This document shows, one piece after another, positions 46,591 to 58,563 of a stretch of DNA of 64,000 nt. Positions within the stretch are counted from its first letter, which is position 1, and each line of letters opens with the position of its first letter. The position numbers were made by a program, and so were the translations under genes. The notes below the pieces were generated by a model. The model did not search any database, was not told the DNA's origin, and was given only the letters and a program-made list of their open reading frames with translations. Origin of the DNA: Lepiota brunneoincarnata (taxonomy: Eukaryota; Basidiomycota; Agaricomycetes; Agaricales; Agaricaceae); NCBI GenBank assembly GCA_023014365.1, contig JAEBUN010000020.1, forward strand, positions 372,001 to 436,000, read 5' to 3'.

Positions 46591-48303
46591 TCAAGAAAAG
46601 GGTCGCTGGGTCTTGGGAGGTCCTGGAGGGGGGTTGCTTGACAGGTACATAGCGCCAATGGCTTGTCGGATGTATTTGAGGATATTTATATCTGCTTGCG
46701 CCGTGCCCACAAGTACGCGGAGTATGGTCCTCTGCTCTTCCATGAAGTACCCTGGTTGGACATTGAGGCCGAACCCTGCTGGAGCTATCACTCCGGGCCT
46801 ACCACTGCTGGTGCAATATTTCTGGACACAAATTTCGGAGAAGGCTTTAATCTGGAGCTTCAAGTAGACCCACTAATCTGTGCAGTTCGGCTGGACTCCC
46901 CTATCAATATTCAAATTCTCGAAGTCAAATTTCGGAGTGACATACATTCTTCTAGCCGGGCCGCGTACCGCGTCCTTCCAAAAACTGAATAGCGAATCGA
47001 TCTCTGCACGAACCTCTCAGGGATCCTCCATCCTTCCGTGATGAGGGACATCGCGGAGAGGTTGCCCACAACAACTGTTTTGTGTTGGGCATAGGGGAGA
47101 CGGAAGAGAAGACAGGAAGCTTACCCCTCAGGATCGGATCCTCCGATTGTCGCTTGGGATTCCTAATTCCTGTTGGCCGGATTTGGGGCATTGGGCGGAG
47201 TTGGCTAGCTGGGTTGGGTCGTTGATAGATCTCGTTATGGGCTTTTTGTTATTCTCGTGTCGGGCTGAGGGATTTCTCACCGCCAGAACTGCTGGCTTTT
47301 TTTTTTGATGGGCCAACAACTCTTGACTCGGAACCGGTTCCAGGACACGAGGAATAAATATGTCGGCCTGGTCTAGAGACGAATTGTGCCAATACACGGG
47401 GTTGAAGTTGTATGGCGAGTGTGTTATCGAGACAAAGATCTAGTCAGGGATTAGGCTTGTGGGACCCAAAGACCACTTTCCATAACACGGAGTTCATGAG
47501 GCTACTATTTACGGTGTTCGGCTAATTGGCCACACCCTGGTACACCATGGTTGTCAGGGCTCTGCCTGGACCAGCACGGGAGTCCTGCAACTGGGGGAGC
47601 GAGCCCTTGGGTGCATGTGTTATCGTAGGCTATGTTCAATATCAATTCCAACAAGGTTTGAAGATCTGAAGGCTTGACGATTGTATAAGTACCGGAGACT
47701 TCCAAATGGATGAGAACCCCTGGATCTACAGGCGTCAAGAATGCCTTTCTTTGAACACGCCGTCCGTTCTTTTCGTGATCTTTCTGGTTCCATGGTACAC
47801 CGGTTGCTTTGGACGCCGTCGAGTGGGTGGAAGGGCTGATTTGGTCTTTTGTTTAATCAGGGAGGTACCGATGGGGCCGATGGCGAAGGCACAAACTCCG
47901 CCAGGCTCCGACCTTCAGGTTGGCTTTAGCGAAATTGGGATTCATGGACTACCAGACAGGTCATTGTTCATTGGTTGGCCCAGAATCTGACTTTCGGACT
48001 TGGAGCTTTGCTGCATTCCCCCGAAATCGGAGCACGGGCTTGCTGAATCCCTGGGACCCTTATTGGTACACAAGGTCCTCTGCGCGCGGATATTCGATCG
48101 CTTACCAACAAACGTCGTTTAGGGTCCGAATATGCAAGGGGATGGTAGGGACGATCACGGGGAAGAAGAGGACTAAACTTATCACGTATGTGTAAGAATT
48201 TTTCGAGTCGAGGGCACACGCTCTGAACGGAAAGGAAGCGAAATCTGCAGGGACTTCCTGCCTTTAGCAGCCCTCGGCACCCGAGATCCTTGGAAAGGCT
48301 ACC
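46591..48303 (-). CDS. Possible multi-exon hypothetical gene, structure unresolved
   Basis: Several minus-strand pieces read like protein: 48303-48100 (RDKFSPLLPRDRPYHPLAYS), 47738-47560 (VDPGVLIHLEVSGTY and QTLLELILNIAYDN), 47397-47130 and 46830-46640 (GFGLNVQPGYFMEEQRTILR, INILKYIRQAIGAMYL). Some have fair donor and acceptor sites, for example GTAAGCGATCG near 48105, but I could not build a continuous frame, and the plus strand is also open over 46663-46992. No domain recognised. It may be a decayed gene. Confidence 0.25.
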
Positions 48304-48485
48304 ACGAGTCCTTGCCATTAGCTCCATAAATTCACCTTCGCCTGGCCTCACGCACTTTGGTTAACCGCTGCTGTCTCGGTCTTACGGTGCTAATCAACAT
48401 CAACAATCCTTTCATCTCTCGCTTCTCTCGCTTCTCACTGGCTTCTAACCCCCACCCCACACTACTCCCCGTGCCGGTTCTAATT

Positions 48486-49948
48486 ATGTTCACTGGCAGC
48501 GTGCAACATTTGCACGCCCACGAGAACCCCCTGCACTCGAACGCTGTCGGTGTTGATGGCACCACTCTTGCTGCGTACGTGGACCGAGAAGAAAGGATGG
48601 ATGCAGCCACGCTCAGGCCGCATGATGCGGAACTGAGGTTACCGCTGGAACTCATCGAGAGGACTATCAGCTTAGTGGAGGACTGGAGAGATCTTACGAC
48701 GTGGGCACTTACGTGCACGGCTTTCAGGGGCGTGTGCCAGAGTAGGATGTTTGAGGACCTAACGGTTAGCTGCGACTACACGGACAAGGCGTTTAGGGAG
48801 GGTGGGATGGTTCACTCGATTGCGCATAAAGACCACTTTGACCATATTACGGCGTCAATTAAGCGGTTGAAGATTGAGAACCGGTACGCGGCTTGGAGTA
48901 TTCCCGGAGGAGGGAAGACGGTTGATGGCCTGTTAGGGAAGTTTGTTAGGAAGCTCCAGGCGGTTGAGAAGCTGGAGATCCATGGAGGAGGACTAGAGTG
49001 GAGGCATAGGGAGTTTGCAGATGGGTTGATGATCCTGCTACAGGTGCCCACGATGAGGGAGCTGAAGCTGCGCAGCTTGGAACACTTTCCATTGCCGGTG
49101 GTCTTTTGGGGGCGGGCGCTGAAGAAGGTTGAGATTGAACGGGTGCTATTTACGCAGAGGGTTTTCGTGGGATTTCAAAAGCCGCCGGTGGCACCGGTTC
49201 TAGAGGAAGTCAAGATGAATAACAGGGAGATGGGGCTGTCCCTCTTCCGAACTTGCTTTTTCTCGAATGGCCTTGGGCGGTCTGTTTTTGCTGGGTTGAA
49301 GAAATTGCACTTGGATTATATGAGTGGCGAGGGAGACACACCTGGAGATATCAGCACGTTGCTTACCACTTGCGAGGAGTCACTCGAGCATCTGGAACTG
49401 TTCGTCCCTATCGAGGGTGAGTATTTATTAGCGAGTGGGAGTATTCTCGGTAATAGATTTCTGTACAGCATACGAGACAATTCAACTATATACACGCAAT
49501 ATTGGCCTTGGGAGACTCAAGAAGCTGCAGAGCTTCTCGACACGCCTGCATCTCACGACTCGGGACGGATTCCTTGATAACCTCGACCCCTTTGCTTGGT
49601 TAAGGGCCCTTTTCGCGCAAGGACCGCCATCACTACGGAAAATACACCTGACTTTCTTCCATCGGTTTGGGGATGTTGGAAACCGGGATGCTCCTGAGCG
49701 GTCGGGATGGGACGGGTTGGATCTGGCCTTGGAGGTTCTGGAGGGACTACGGGAAGTATCAGTGGTGATATGCTGCACGCAGTGTGAACCTGAAGGAATG
49801 CGGGCGCATGAAGCTGTGTATGATATACCGCTAGCGAGGAGCAAGGGGATCACATTCAACAGGAGATTTACGAATGTAAGTGGCTCTGGCAAGTGCTATT
49901 CGTGTTGCTCATGATGGATAGGATATCAACTCTGCGCTAGAAGGTTGA
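48486..49948 (+). CDS. F-box-like protein with leucine-rich repeats
   Basis: Start ATG 48486. Residues 38-75 fit an F-box: LRLPLELIERTISLVEDWRD followed by LTTWALTCTAFRGVCQSRMF. Leucine-rich segments follow (IKRLKIENRYAAWSI, VEKLEIHGGGLEW, MRELKLRSLEHFPLPV, LKKLHLDYMSGEG, LEHLELFVPIE). A 50-base intron (GTGAGT donor after the FVPIE block, acceptor CTGTACAG near 49468) joins the second exon (YETIQLYTRNIGLGRLKKL), and a last intron with GTAAGT near 49877 leads to a short exon ending at TGA 49948. Roughly 455 residues. Product class as for the F-box gene at 29146; the two are not close copies. Confidence 0.75.
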
Positions 49949-50033
49949 GTAGGTACAGAAATATATCTGCCATTTGTGATAAGATAAGATAATACTCACA
50001 CCCGGGTTTGACCGACCGGAGGAACTACGGAGG

Positions 50034-53000
50034 ATGATCGATGAGTGTCGATGGCCGGATATGGGATCATCAATGACGTCGATATATAACTCTCAGCTTG
50101 CGTCCTCACCGCCGACCTCGTTGTCCATAATGACCAGCCTCAGGAACCACAGGGTCGTTATCGCGTCCCTCTTCCTCCCTACCACTGCCGTCCTTGGCGA
50201 GTCCCCTCCTGCCACCCCCGGCAGGCACACCCCCCAACTAGAGCTTCCTGTACGCATTCCTACCAGTCCTGAGAAGCCCAAGCAATCTCGCCCTTCCCTT
50301 AATACCCACACACGCCAGCCCAGTGGTTCCGGTATACTCCCACCCATCAAGAGCATTGTCGAGGACTTGAAGGACAAGGCAGCTCCCCCCCCTCCCTTTT
50401 CACCGTGTAGCCGTACATCTGACTAGACTGCCTCTTATAGACACGCAACCCCACCCCTGCATCTCGCTCGCCCACGATAGAGATCGCTAACCCGTTTACA
50501 AAACTTGCCCGTTTTGCCGACGCGGTCGTTGAGCATTTCACGGACACCGACAGATCTGACGCGCCTTCAAATTCCACTTCGTCATTACCTCCAACCTGTC
50601 GGAAACCAACATCCTCTAGTCATGCCGAGCCCCGTCTGCAACGGAAGCACTCCTCCCGCTCTGCTTCCCGTCAGCCCCCATCCAAGTCGGGAGGCCAGCT
50701 CTGGCATTTTGAGAACAACCCCCATTGTAATGGCGGCTTGAAAAATGCCGTAGAGAGTGTTAGCAACAGGTTGAAGAAAAAGCTATGGGTCGGCACGCTC
50801 GGAACCTGCACAGATGGTTTCAGAGATGCTGTCAGGAAAGATATTGACGCACGTATGCTGGCCGAACGCAACAGCCTGCCCGTCTGGATCCCAGATGCCG
50901 AGTTTCAGAGCTGCTACGATGAATTCTGCCATCAGGTCGGCATGCACAGTCCGTCCCTCCAGTATAACTACTTATCAATCTTTGCCCAGGTTCTCTGGCC
51001 GTGCCTCCATTATGCTGTACCAGGATGCGCCCAAGACGAAGCTATTTTACGAGTCTGCTTCATACAAGCAGTACGTTGCTGTCAACCAACGCTTCGCAGA
51101 CGCGATTATTGCCGGTTATCAGGAAGGCGATATCAGTGGGTACCTCCATCATAACTTCATTTTTGAGATGCTCATCGCACATAGTCTGGGTGAATGACTA
51201 CCACCTTATGCTCCTGCCACTCCTCCTCAGATCCTCTCCCCACATTCCCCCATCGACTCCTATCGGGTTCTTCATGCATGTTGCCTTCCCCTCTTCTGAA
51301 ATATTTCGCTGCCTTTCTGTTCGAAGAGATCTTCTCTCTGGTCTTTTGGGTGCGGACCTTGTCGGATTCCAGACGGCAAATTATGCAAGGCACTTCCGTC
51401 AAACTGTTAGTCGAATTCTCGCATTCGAAGCTTTGCCGAAAGGAATCCGCATCCCCGAAGAAGATGGGGGCCGACTGGTCAAAGTTGACGAGCTCGTCAA
51501 AGTGGGGAACTTGCATGAAAAGGCGAAACAGGTCAGCGAATCTGAAGCAGACCAGGCCAAAGAAATCTTGAAAGCTGGAGAGGAAGAAAGCGCAAAGATA
51601 CTGGAACGTGAACGATTTGTGGATGTTGGTGTCTTCCCGATGGGCATCGACGTGAAGAGATTACAGGAGAGGAAGTAAGTCTACTTACCCTCCTTGTCTG
51701 CAGATACTGACGTGGCTTAGGCGAGAACCGGAGGTAGCAGAATGGGTATCCGTACTGAAACAACGCTATGCCGGCATGAAAATTGTTGTTGGGCGGGACA
51801 AATTGGACGAGGTCCAAGGCGTCAGGCACAAAATACAGGCCTTTGAGCGATTTTTAGAGAGGTATAAGGAGTTTCAGGGGAAGGTTCGAATATATCTATT
51901 GTCCAGTTTCATTCCTTGGTACTGATGTGTTCACACAGGTCGTGTTAATCCAAGTTGCTCTGCAAACCACAGAGTCCAATGAGCTGGCAGGTGGTGTTGC
52001 CGATGTAGTGTCGAGAATCAACTCCAGATTTTCGACCTTGACTTATCAGCCAGTCGTATTCTTGCATGTGTGTTTCTCTTGCGAACTCTCGCCTCATAGT
52101 TAAAACTAATCCTTGTCTTGCCGAAGGTCCAGGATTTAACCTTCAGTCAATACCTCGCTCTCCTCACGGTCGCTGATGCCTTTCTCGTAACTAGCCTCAG
52201 GGAAGGCATGGCTCTGAGAACACACGAGTTTGTCGAATGTCAGGAGGGGCGAGAAGTTCCAGGAGTACTGATCTTGAGCGAGGCAAGTGAATGCTGAGCG
52301 CAGAGATTGTTGGTAACCACCACTCACGCTCTCGACAGTTCACCGGCTCGTATAGTTATACCGGCTTCAGGAGCTGCATCGCTATTAATCCTTGGGATTC
52401 ACGGGGTACGGCGGAGGCCATCCACTCTGCGTTGACGATGGATGCTGCGGACAGTAGAAATCGTTGGATGGTAAGTTTACTGCTTCGTGTGTAAATGAGA
52501 TGTTGACATATGACCAGGATCTGCACAATCACGTGACAACACAAACTGCCCAAGCATTTGCCAATACATTCCTAAACCGTGTCATCAGAGCCCATTCCGA
52601 GCACTACTTGGACGATGTAACGGATGTCCCACCCCTGGATTTGACTCGAATCCTGCCTCAGTATGTGTGGCGTGATGTTTTCTGAGTTTCTACCTCCTCA
52701 CGAAGCTTCCGGTGCAGATATAAACACTCCCAGCGCCGGCTTATTCTTATTGACTTCGAAGGTACGCTGTGGAGAAGGGATCTCTCCCGCAAGGGTCTGC
52801 AAGCCTACATAAAGGGAGAATTCAAGATACCAGAGAGACCACTGGAAGTGTTGAGGAATTTGGCAGAGGACAAGCGGAATGACGTCTGGCTGCTCAGCGG
52901 ATTGCCCGTCAGAGGTGTATTGGACCGCGTCGTTGAAAAGGTGCACAAGATAGGAATTGTGTAAGCTCTTGAAGCTTCGCCAGTAACCTGAATGTTCTGA

Positions 53001-53854
53001 ACGGGCTGCGGTATAGTGCAGAGAATGGGTGTTATATCAAGACGAAACCTGGGAGAAATTCTGCTCCTGGTTATGCTGGAGAATGGTTGAATATGGTTGC
53101 TAACTTTAACCTGACATGGAAGAGCAGCTGCCTTGAGATATTAAATTATGTGAGTCGAGATCGGTCTTCTAGACATCCTAGTGCTTACCAACCCCCTATC
53201 TAGTTCACGGAGCGCACGCCTGGATCCATAATCGAAGATAGGGAAGTTTCCATAATTTGGCGTTACTGGACTGGCGATCCACAGGCAGACACTGCCGATA
53301 GACAATGGGCCAGGAGACAGGCTGCTGAAGCCCAGAATCATGTCTTTGACAGTCTCGGAGAACGCTACGGCCTACGCATCATTCCTGGTCGAAATTCATT
53401 CCTGATCCTACCCAGCAACATCTCCCGTTCGACTGCTGTTGGTGCCATTCTGCAACCCGGAGGCCCCGCGCGCTCGGCTGCCGCAAGATCAACGCAATGG
53501 ATAATTTCTGCAGATAACTACGGCTTCTTTGGTCACTCTTCATCCCTTTCACCTCCTACTTCTCCTACTTCTCCCACCGTCGGCAGTCCGTTCAGACTGG
53601 ATGAGGGTAGGGGCTTAGGGAGCGAAATCGATTTTGCGCTCGTTATCAGTTCTGATGAGCCGTTGTTGAGGAGGATGAATGAAATTGAAAGCGAGGGTGC
53701 GGAGAGTGTTACGGTCAGCACCAGTGGGCGAGGGACGGACGCTCGCTGGAGGCTCGATCTTGAGGACGGCGAGTCAATGACCCCCGACTGTTGTTCGAGA
53801 TCAGGAGGACAGAGGAGACGAAGGAAACGGGTAAGGCATGTAATGTTGTTATGA
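50034..53854 (+). CDS. Trehalose-6-phosphate synthase complex subunit (Tps3/Tsl1-like)
   Basis: About a dozen exons encode an N-terminal region (RVVIASLFLPTTAVLGESPP, a Pro/Ser linker), a GT20 glucosyltransferase-like domain (LWVGTLGTCTDGF, VPDAPKTKLFYESASYKQYV, VNDYHLMLLPLLLR, FQTANYARHFRQT, VGRDKLDEVQGVRHKIQAFE, SLREGMALRTHEFV) and a trehalose-phosphatase-like domain (LILIDFEGTLW, VWLLSGLPVRG, AENGCYIK). The HAD motif is DFEGT and not the DYDGT of active Tps2 phosphatases, and the LFLPTTAV N terminus is that of the regulatory Tps3/Tsl1 subunits, so a regulatory role is likelier than catalysis. Trehalose protects against heat and drying. The exon 50990-51135 holds one surplus base at 51023-51024, before DAPKTKLFYES. 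Start may be 50034 or 50130. Confidence 0.88.
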
Positions 53855-54644
53855 GGGTTTTGGAACGATTTTCGGGTGTTGGATCTGTGAGTGGTAAATG
53901 AACGATGTTCTTGCGTATATAGCATTTCTTGTTTCTGTGAACGATTTGGAAACTTGTGCTTATGTATAGATGCGTGTTTAGGAATATGTATGTATGAGTT
54001 ATTCCTATGTCTTGGAAAGGATAGTTGTTCAAATTGGCGGCGGTGGGAGCAACAGAGTGCGAGTAAGTGAGTGGCAGTGCAGAGCAATTGCGGTCACATG
54101 GCTCAACGACAAATAATGCGTGTCGCGTTCGCCGGTGCCACTCTTTGGCAGCCGTTTGCGAAACATCAGAGAACCGACCCCCCGAATCGTCCGTCGCAGC
54201 GCATGCGACCTTTCGTTCGGTAGAAACAATAACCAGTAAGATCTCCAAATCTCTTTGTGAAAAATACAAGAGTTGGTTGTGGTCAGGCTGAATGTAAGCT
54301 TCAGCACCACATCGAACATGCGGCAGCGACGGCGATGTTGGACCCCCCGCTTCCTATCTTGTTGCTGCCTGATTCTACCGCGCTCGTTCCCATTGTGCCA
54401 ACTTTTGAACAAGGCCATCTAGATAGCAGCACTAATTTTTCTATTGTTGTGTAAAGCAATTGGCGCATTGCCCAGAAGGGCCTTGTCCTCATCAGTGTCA
54501 GTGGCTTTCGGCCATATCGCATATTCAATAGGAGCTTCTATTGGTAGTACAAGATGATAGCTATTTTCAAATACCTAGGGGCACTAGATATGGAATCTTC
54601 TGTTACGCGTCGAAGCCATGTATGTTCTTACGAGGAAGAACCCG
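53855..54644. other. Convergent 3' region
   Basis: The trehalose gene and the small minus-strand gene end towards each other here. No gene or RNA is supported. Confidence 0.4.
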
Positions 54645-55419
54645 TTATTTCCCCTCTTCCTTGGCAGCAGGTGGAACATAGGGTTCGAAAAACCAGCTAT
54701 GGGCAGGTAGATTACCCTGCTTGTCGAGCCACACGCGTCCCTGTAAAAGATAAAAGAAGCCAACTAAGCGCTTGATCCACACAGCACAGCACAGCAGAGA
54801 GGGGTGGGGGGGGGGGGAGCACTCACCCCTTCTCCGGAATCGCTCCGCCTACCATTAACAAAAAAGTCGCCGTGGACAGACCCACCTTTAGCCGGGTTAA
54901 TTCTAGAAGCAGCAGAACCCGCGGTGTTTTCAGTTAAGCGAGTAAGCGAGGGACACAATAAGCGAATATGTATAAATGCTAAGAACGCACATGTATTTTG
55001 CATAGCTAGCGAAAGGCGCCTTTGGAGCGTGATAAGTGATCTTCCACTGATTTTGATTCGTCTGCTCGCCACTGAGACAAGAGACATTGACTTGTTCAGC
55101 TGCATCAACCTTCAGACCGAAGGTCGGCAGGTGTTCGGGGGGAGAATCTGTCTGATCTGCGTGATCGATTGTATATAGGAGGTTGGCTTCATCGACGAGG
55201 TTGACCTTCCACTAATAAGAAAATAGCCTTTATGTGAGAAGAGGAGGGGAAGTGGGTGTGTGAGAGTAAAGAAAAAAAACACACTATCTGGCGTTCGCTC
55301 CCTGAGAGAGAGACCTGGAGGGTAACATTGTTTCCCGTTTCTTTAGGCGCTGTGGCATAAACAGGTGGAGGGATTATGCTAGGTGGCAAACCCAGATCAC
55401 GCTTCTGGGAGTCTGTCAT
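54645..55419 (-). CDS. Small hypothetical protein, four or more exons
   Basis: ATG 55419 starts MTDSQKRDLGLPPSIIPPPV and a first exon ending VTLQ at a GTCTCT donor. Later minus-strand segments are WKVNLVDEANLLYTIDHADQ, then NPAKGGSVHGDFFVNGRRSD, and last, after a TTTTACAG acceptor at about 54740, RVWLDKQGNLPAHSWFFEPY with a Lys/Glu-rich end at TAA 54647-54645. The pieces have matching coding style and plausible introns, but I recognise no family and phases were not all verified. About 150-200 residues. Confidence 0.5.
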
Positions 55420-56494
55420 GGGAATAGTAGGAAGAATACGATAGAGTCCTGGTTGAAGCACAGGTCATCTGTCCTGTTCAGAAAGCGTCGATGTTGTGGT
55501 TACTGGAGAGAGATAAGATGATGGCTTGATATAAACAGAGGTGACAGCCGTGGTAACCAAATGCTGTATCCAGAAATTATAATTATTTCAAAATAGGCGC
55601 CCCTCTCTGAACAGCCTCGCATGCGCAGGCCTTTGGGAACGTGCCTTCGCACAGCCCAGTTGGCGCCTCACGCTCAACCAAGAGGAGAAATTAGAGCCAC
55701 CATCACATCCAGGGCCCGCTGCTCTACAGACGCTCCTCAAGCACAGGTAACAGATAACAGTTTTTTGAGCACGGTGGGTTCCAGAAGAACAACAGGCTCT
55801 GCCAATTAGCGTCTCGGTTGTAGATATTTGCCTCTAGTTACGGGCACCAGGACTCTATTAACAGGTTCGTGTAAATCCGTGGTGCTGCCTGGTGCTGCCC
55901 CAGGAGCTCCAATGGAGTCTTGGATAGACCCTGAGCTGATCTGATTCAAGATCAGATCAAGCCCATTATCTTATCAACACAGCCTATTTTTAGCTCCCGA
56001 CGGCAAAATTACTATTTTCACCTCGTCTCGCCTTACACCGCGTGCTCTATTATCGCTAACACTCGAAAGCGACGATGGGAAGAAAAATCAGAGTTCGCAA
56101 AAGCGAGGCGCCTGGCTCGAATATTAATAATCTACGATCATAGTACAACTTGAGGAATTATACAAGATACCTTAAACCCAACGTGAGTCTACCACAGGAG
56201 AGGGGGAGGGGAAAGGGAGAAGGGCTCAATTCAAAAGTCAACGAAAAAAGTAAGAGATTGGTTATCGCGTGAGCATGAGATCGTAAAACATCGCGTTAGA
56301 AGACGGTACGGTAGAACTGCCAATAACTATACTATTGCAGATGAATGTTGTGGGTTGTGTTACAAACATTGGGGTGCTGGTATTATGCGAGAGGTAAAGG
56401 GGATATGCCGGTGCCATACGAAGCAAAAGAATGGCAGCGTAATAATGATAGCACATGAGCGTACCGGGAATGATGATGCGGGCGCTTAGTCTGG
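55420..56494. other. Intergenic region
   Basis: No gene supported. A short inverted repeat, TGATCTGA and TCAGATCA separated by seven bases, lies at about 55937-55959; it is too short to interpret. Poly-A/T tracts are scattered. The end at 56494 adjoins the stop codon of the next minus-strand gene. Confidence 0.4.
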
Positions 56495-57603
56495 TTAACG
56501 CCTCGCTACGCGCTTACGCTCCCGACCTTCATCTTCTATTTCCATCGCCTCCGTAGAAGGTTGTGTGATATTTATATTCTGGTTCTGCAATTGTTGTAAG
56601 CCTCTTGTGCTCTTAGTCCTTCGGCGGACAGCACCGGACAGGCCAGATTGTGATGCGGGAGAATTGGTCATCGATGAGGGGGATTGAAGGGCTGGTGCGC
56701 TACCAGCAGTGGCTGGCGTAGAGGAGCCATCGAACATCATCATCATTGCATGGCGACGCTTGGTGCCCACGGCGGGGATCGCTGACATCTCGGGGAAGAT
56801 GGGAGGACTGATGGGGGTAATGCTCTCCGGAACACAACTGAAGATGGACGTGGGGGGGACTACTGATGGGTTGGAGTAAGGGCTGGATGGTTCACCTTTC
56901 GCCGATGTTCGCGGTCTGGAACGTTGGGCAGGGCGTAGGGCATTGACAGGGAGGAAGGGCGGCGAAGGAGTGGCAGGTTCGATAGGGGGCTGGTTTGTGG
57001 TTGCCAGCGCTGGTGAGTTAGGAGTGGGAAGAGAGGGAAGCGACTGAGTAAAAAGGTGAGTTGGACCCGTCCTGGCTATCGAAAGTACGTTGGTGATACT
57101 CACGTTGTTATTGGAAGGAACCGGAGCAGCAGCAACATTCGATTTACTGTTTAGCTGGGGCGTCGCGCGGCTCCGTTCCCTCTCCTTTTCCCGCTCTTCT
57201 TCTTCATCCTCCTCTTCTTCCTGGGCTTTGATTGCCTCAAGCCGAGCTTCTATCCAGTCCATGACCCGGCCAATATTCATGCCATCGTTATCTGCATCGT
57301 GAGATGAGACTGCTGCAGAAGTCGCCAGACCACCAACAGAAACACCCTGCTGGATCATTGTCAGGAGATCCTGGCATGCGGAAGCATACCCAGCATTGTA
57401 AGCACGCTTCGCATTCTGGCGCGAGGAACGGTAGAGAGTGGTTATGCTGAGAGCGGCGGCTACGAGTCAAGTAAGCAGAAAATTCCAATCGCAAAAAAAA
57501 AAAGAGGGGGATTACCTTTGAAGTTGTTGAGGAGTTCCTGTTCTGTTTTCTGCTGGTTTATGGGCAGGGAGCTGGCGAGGGTGTTGAGGTTGAGAGTCTC
57601 CAT
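56495..57603 (-). CDS. HAPSTR1/DUF4588-like protein
   Basis: Exon 1 (57603-57516) starts METLNLNTLASSLP and ends NNFK; after a 56-base intron, exon 2 (57459-56495) continues AAALSITTLYRSSRQNAKRA and YNAGYASACQDLLTMIQQGV, then an acidic helix (IEARLEAIKAQEEEEDEEE), and a long Pro/Ser/Thr-rich tail ending in a basic motif (RKRVARR). The N-terminal helix pair (LYR..., GY...DLL) resembles the DUF4588 domain of human HAPSTR1/C16orf72, a stress-response partner of the ligase HUWE1; this match is from memory of the pattern and should be tested. Total about 350 residues. The segment 57103-57044 has perfect intron borders (GTGAGT, TTTTTACTCAG) and is exactly 60 bases without a stop, so it may be an optional intron. 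Confidence 0.7.
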
Positions 57604-58563
57604 TCTGGATGTGGAAGTCGGAGAGGAAGGAGAAACCCTATAACCAATCATCAATTACTTTGGCTTATGTAACCATACTCATGTATCCTGCCTGAGCTCG
57701 CTCTCCGAGGTTCACTCCATTATTCTCCGCCTGCTCGCACTGACCAATTCCATTTTAACCGCTTTTGTATTAAGAGCTGGGGCCACAGGCGGTTTCCCTT
57801 CTCTTCCAGGTCTTAGGTAGTCTGAAACACTAACAAGGGCGACCTTATCATCCGGTCCGCCGGAAACCGGCACTGCCATTTCCAGTGTTCTGTAGTGTTC
57901 TGTGGGTGATTAGGCAGACGCCGTAGCCCATCCGTACAAGACTTTTCATTGTTTCAGTGACTGACCGACTTTTCATTCCCGTCGGCCCCCAACGCCTCAT
58001 GTTCATTTGTTTGTCCTTCGACTTATCCTCGTGTTTTTGTTGGCTCCATTGTGGACACGTTCTAAATCGCTTTTAATCATCGTTACCCCAGCGACCGAGT
58101 CACTTCTTCGAGGAGTGACAGGCTCTCAATCTTCTAGCCAGTCGTTTTGTCAACGGCGCCTAGATAGTCATTCCTGCCAAATGCTAGCGTGATTTATTTA
58201 ACCTACTTCCTTCAGCCCAACAGCACATTGATGGTAGCAGTGCCATGTAGGAGAGCAGCCACGTGGATAGATGATTTAGAGGGACATTTCAGCGCCTCAC
58301 CAAACCGACAATCGTTGCCTTTGGGTGCCGACGGATACAGACATTGCCCTAAAATCCTCTTGCTCAAGGCTTCGAGTTCCGTTGCCTATGGGTATCCAGC
58401 TACCCGAAGGAGATAAGCATAGCTTGTTTGCAAGCACTATGGCCGCCGAGCAGAGTATCAACAGTTGCTAAATTCCAATACTATATTTCGTCAGAGCACG
58501 CTGATTATCGAACGAACACGTAACAGAGAGCCATCAGCAGCAAGGTCTATTTTCCGAGTTCTC
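57604..58563. other. Intergenic region
   Basis: Lies between the promoter of the HAPSTR1-like gene and the 3' end of the P450 gene. Open frames here have no recognisable content, and both strands were checked for CaaX-ending small frames without a convincing result. Confidence 0.4.

Noticed and set aside
55937..55959. Eight-base inverted repeat
   Set aside because: Too short, with no following T run or nearby gene end; likely chance.
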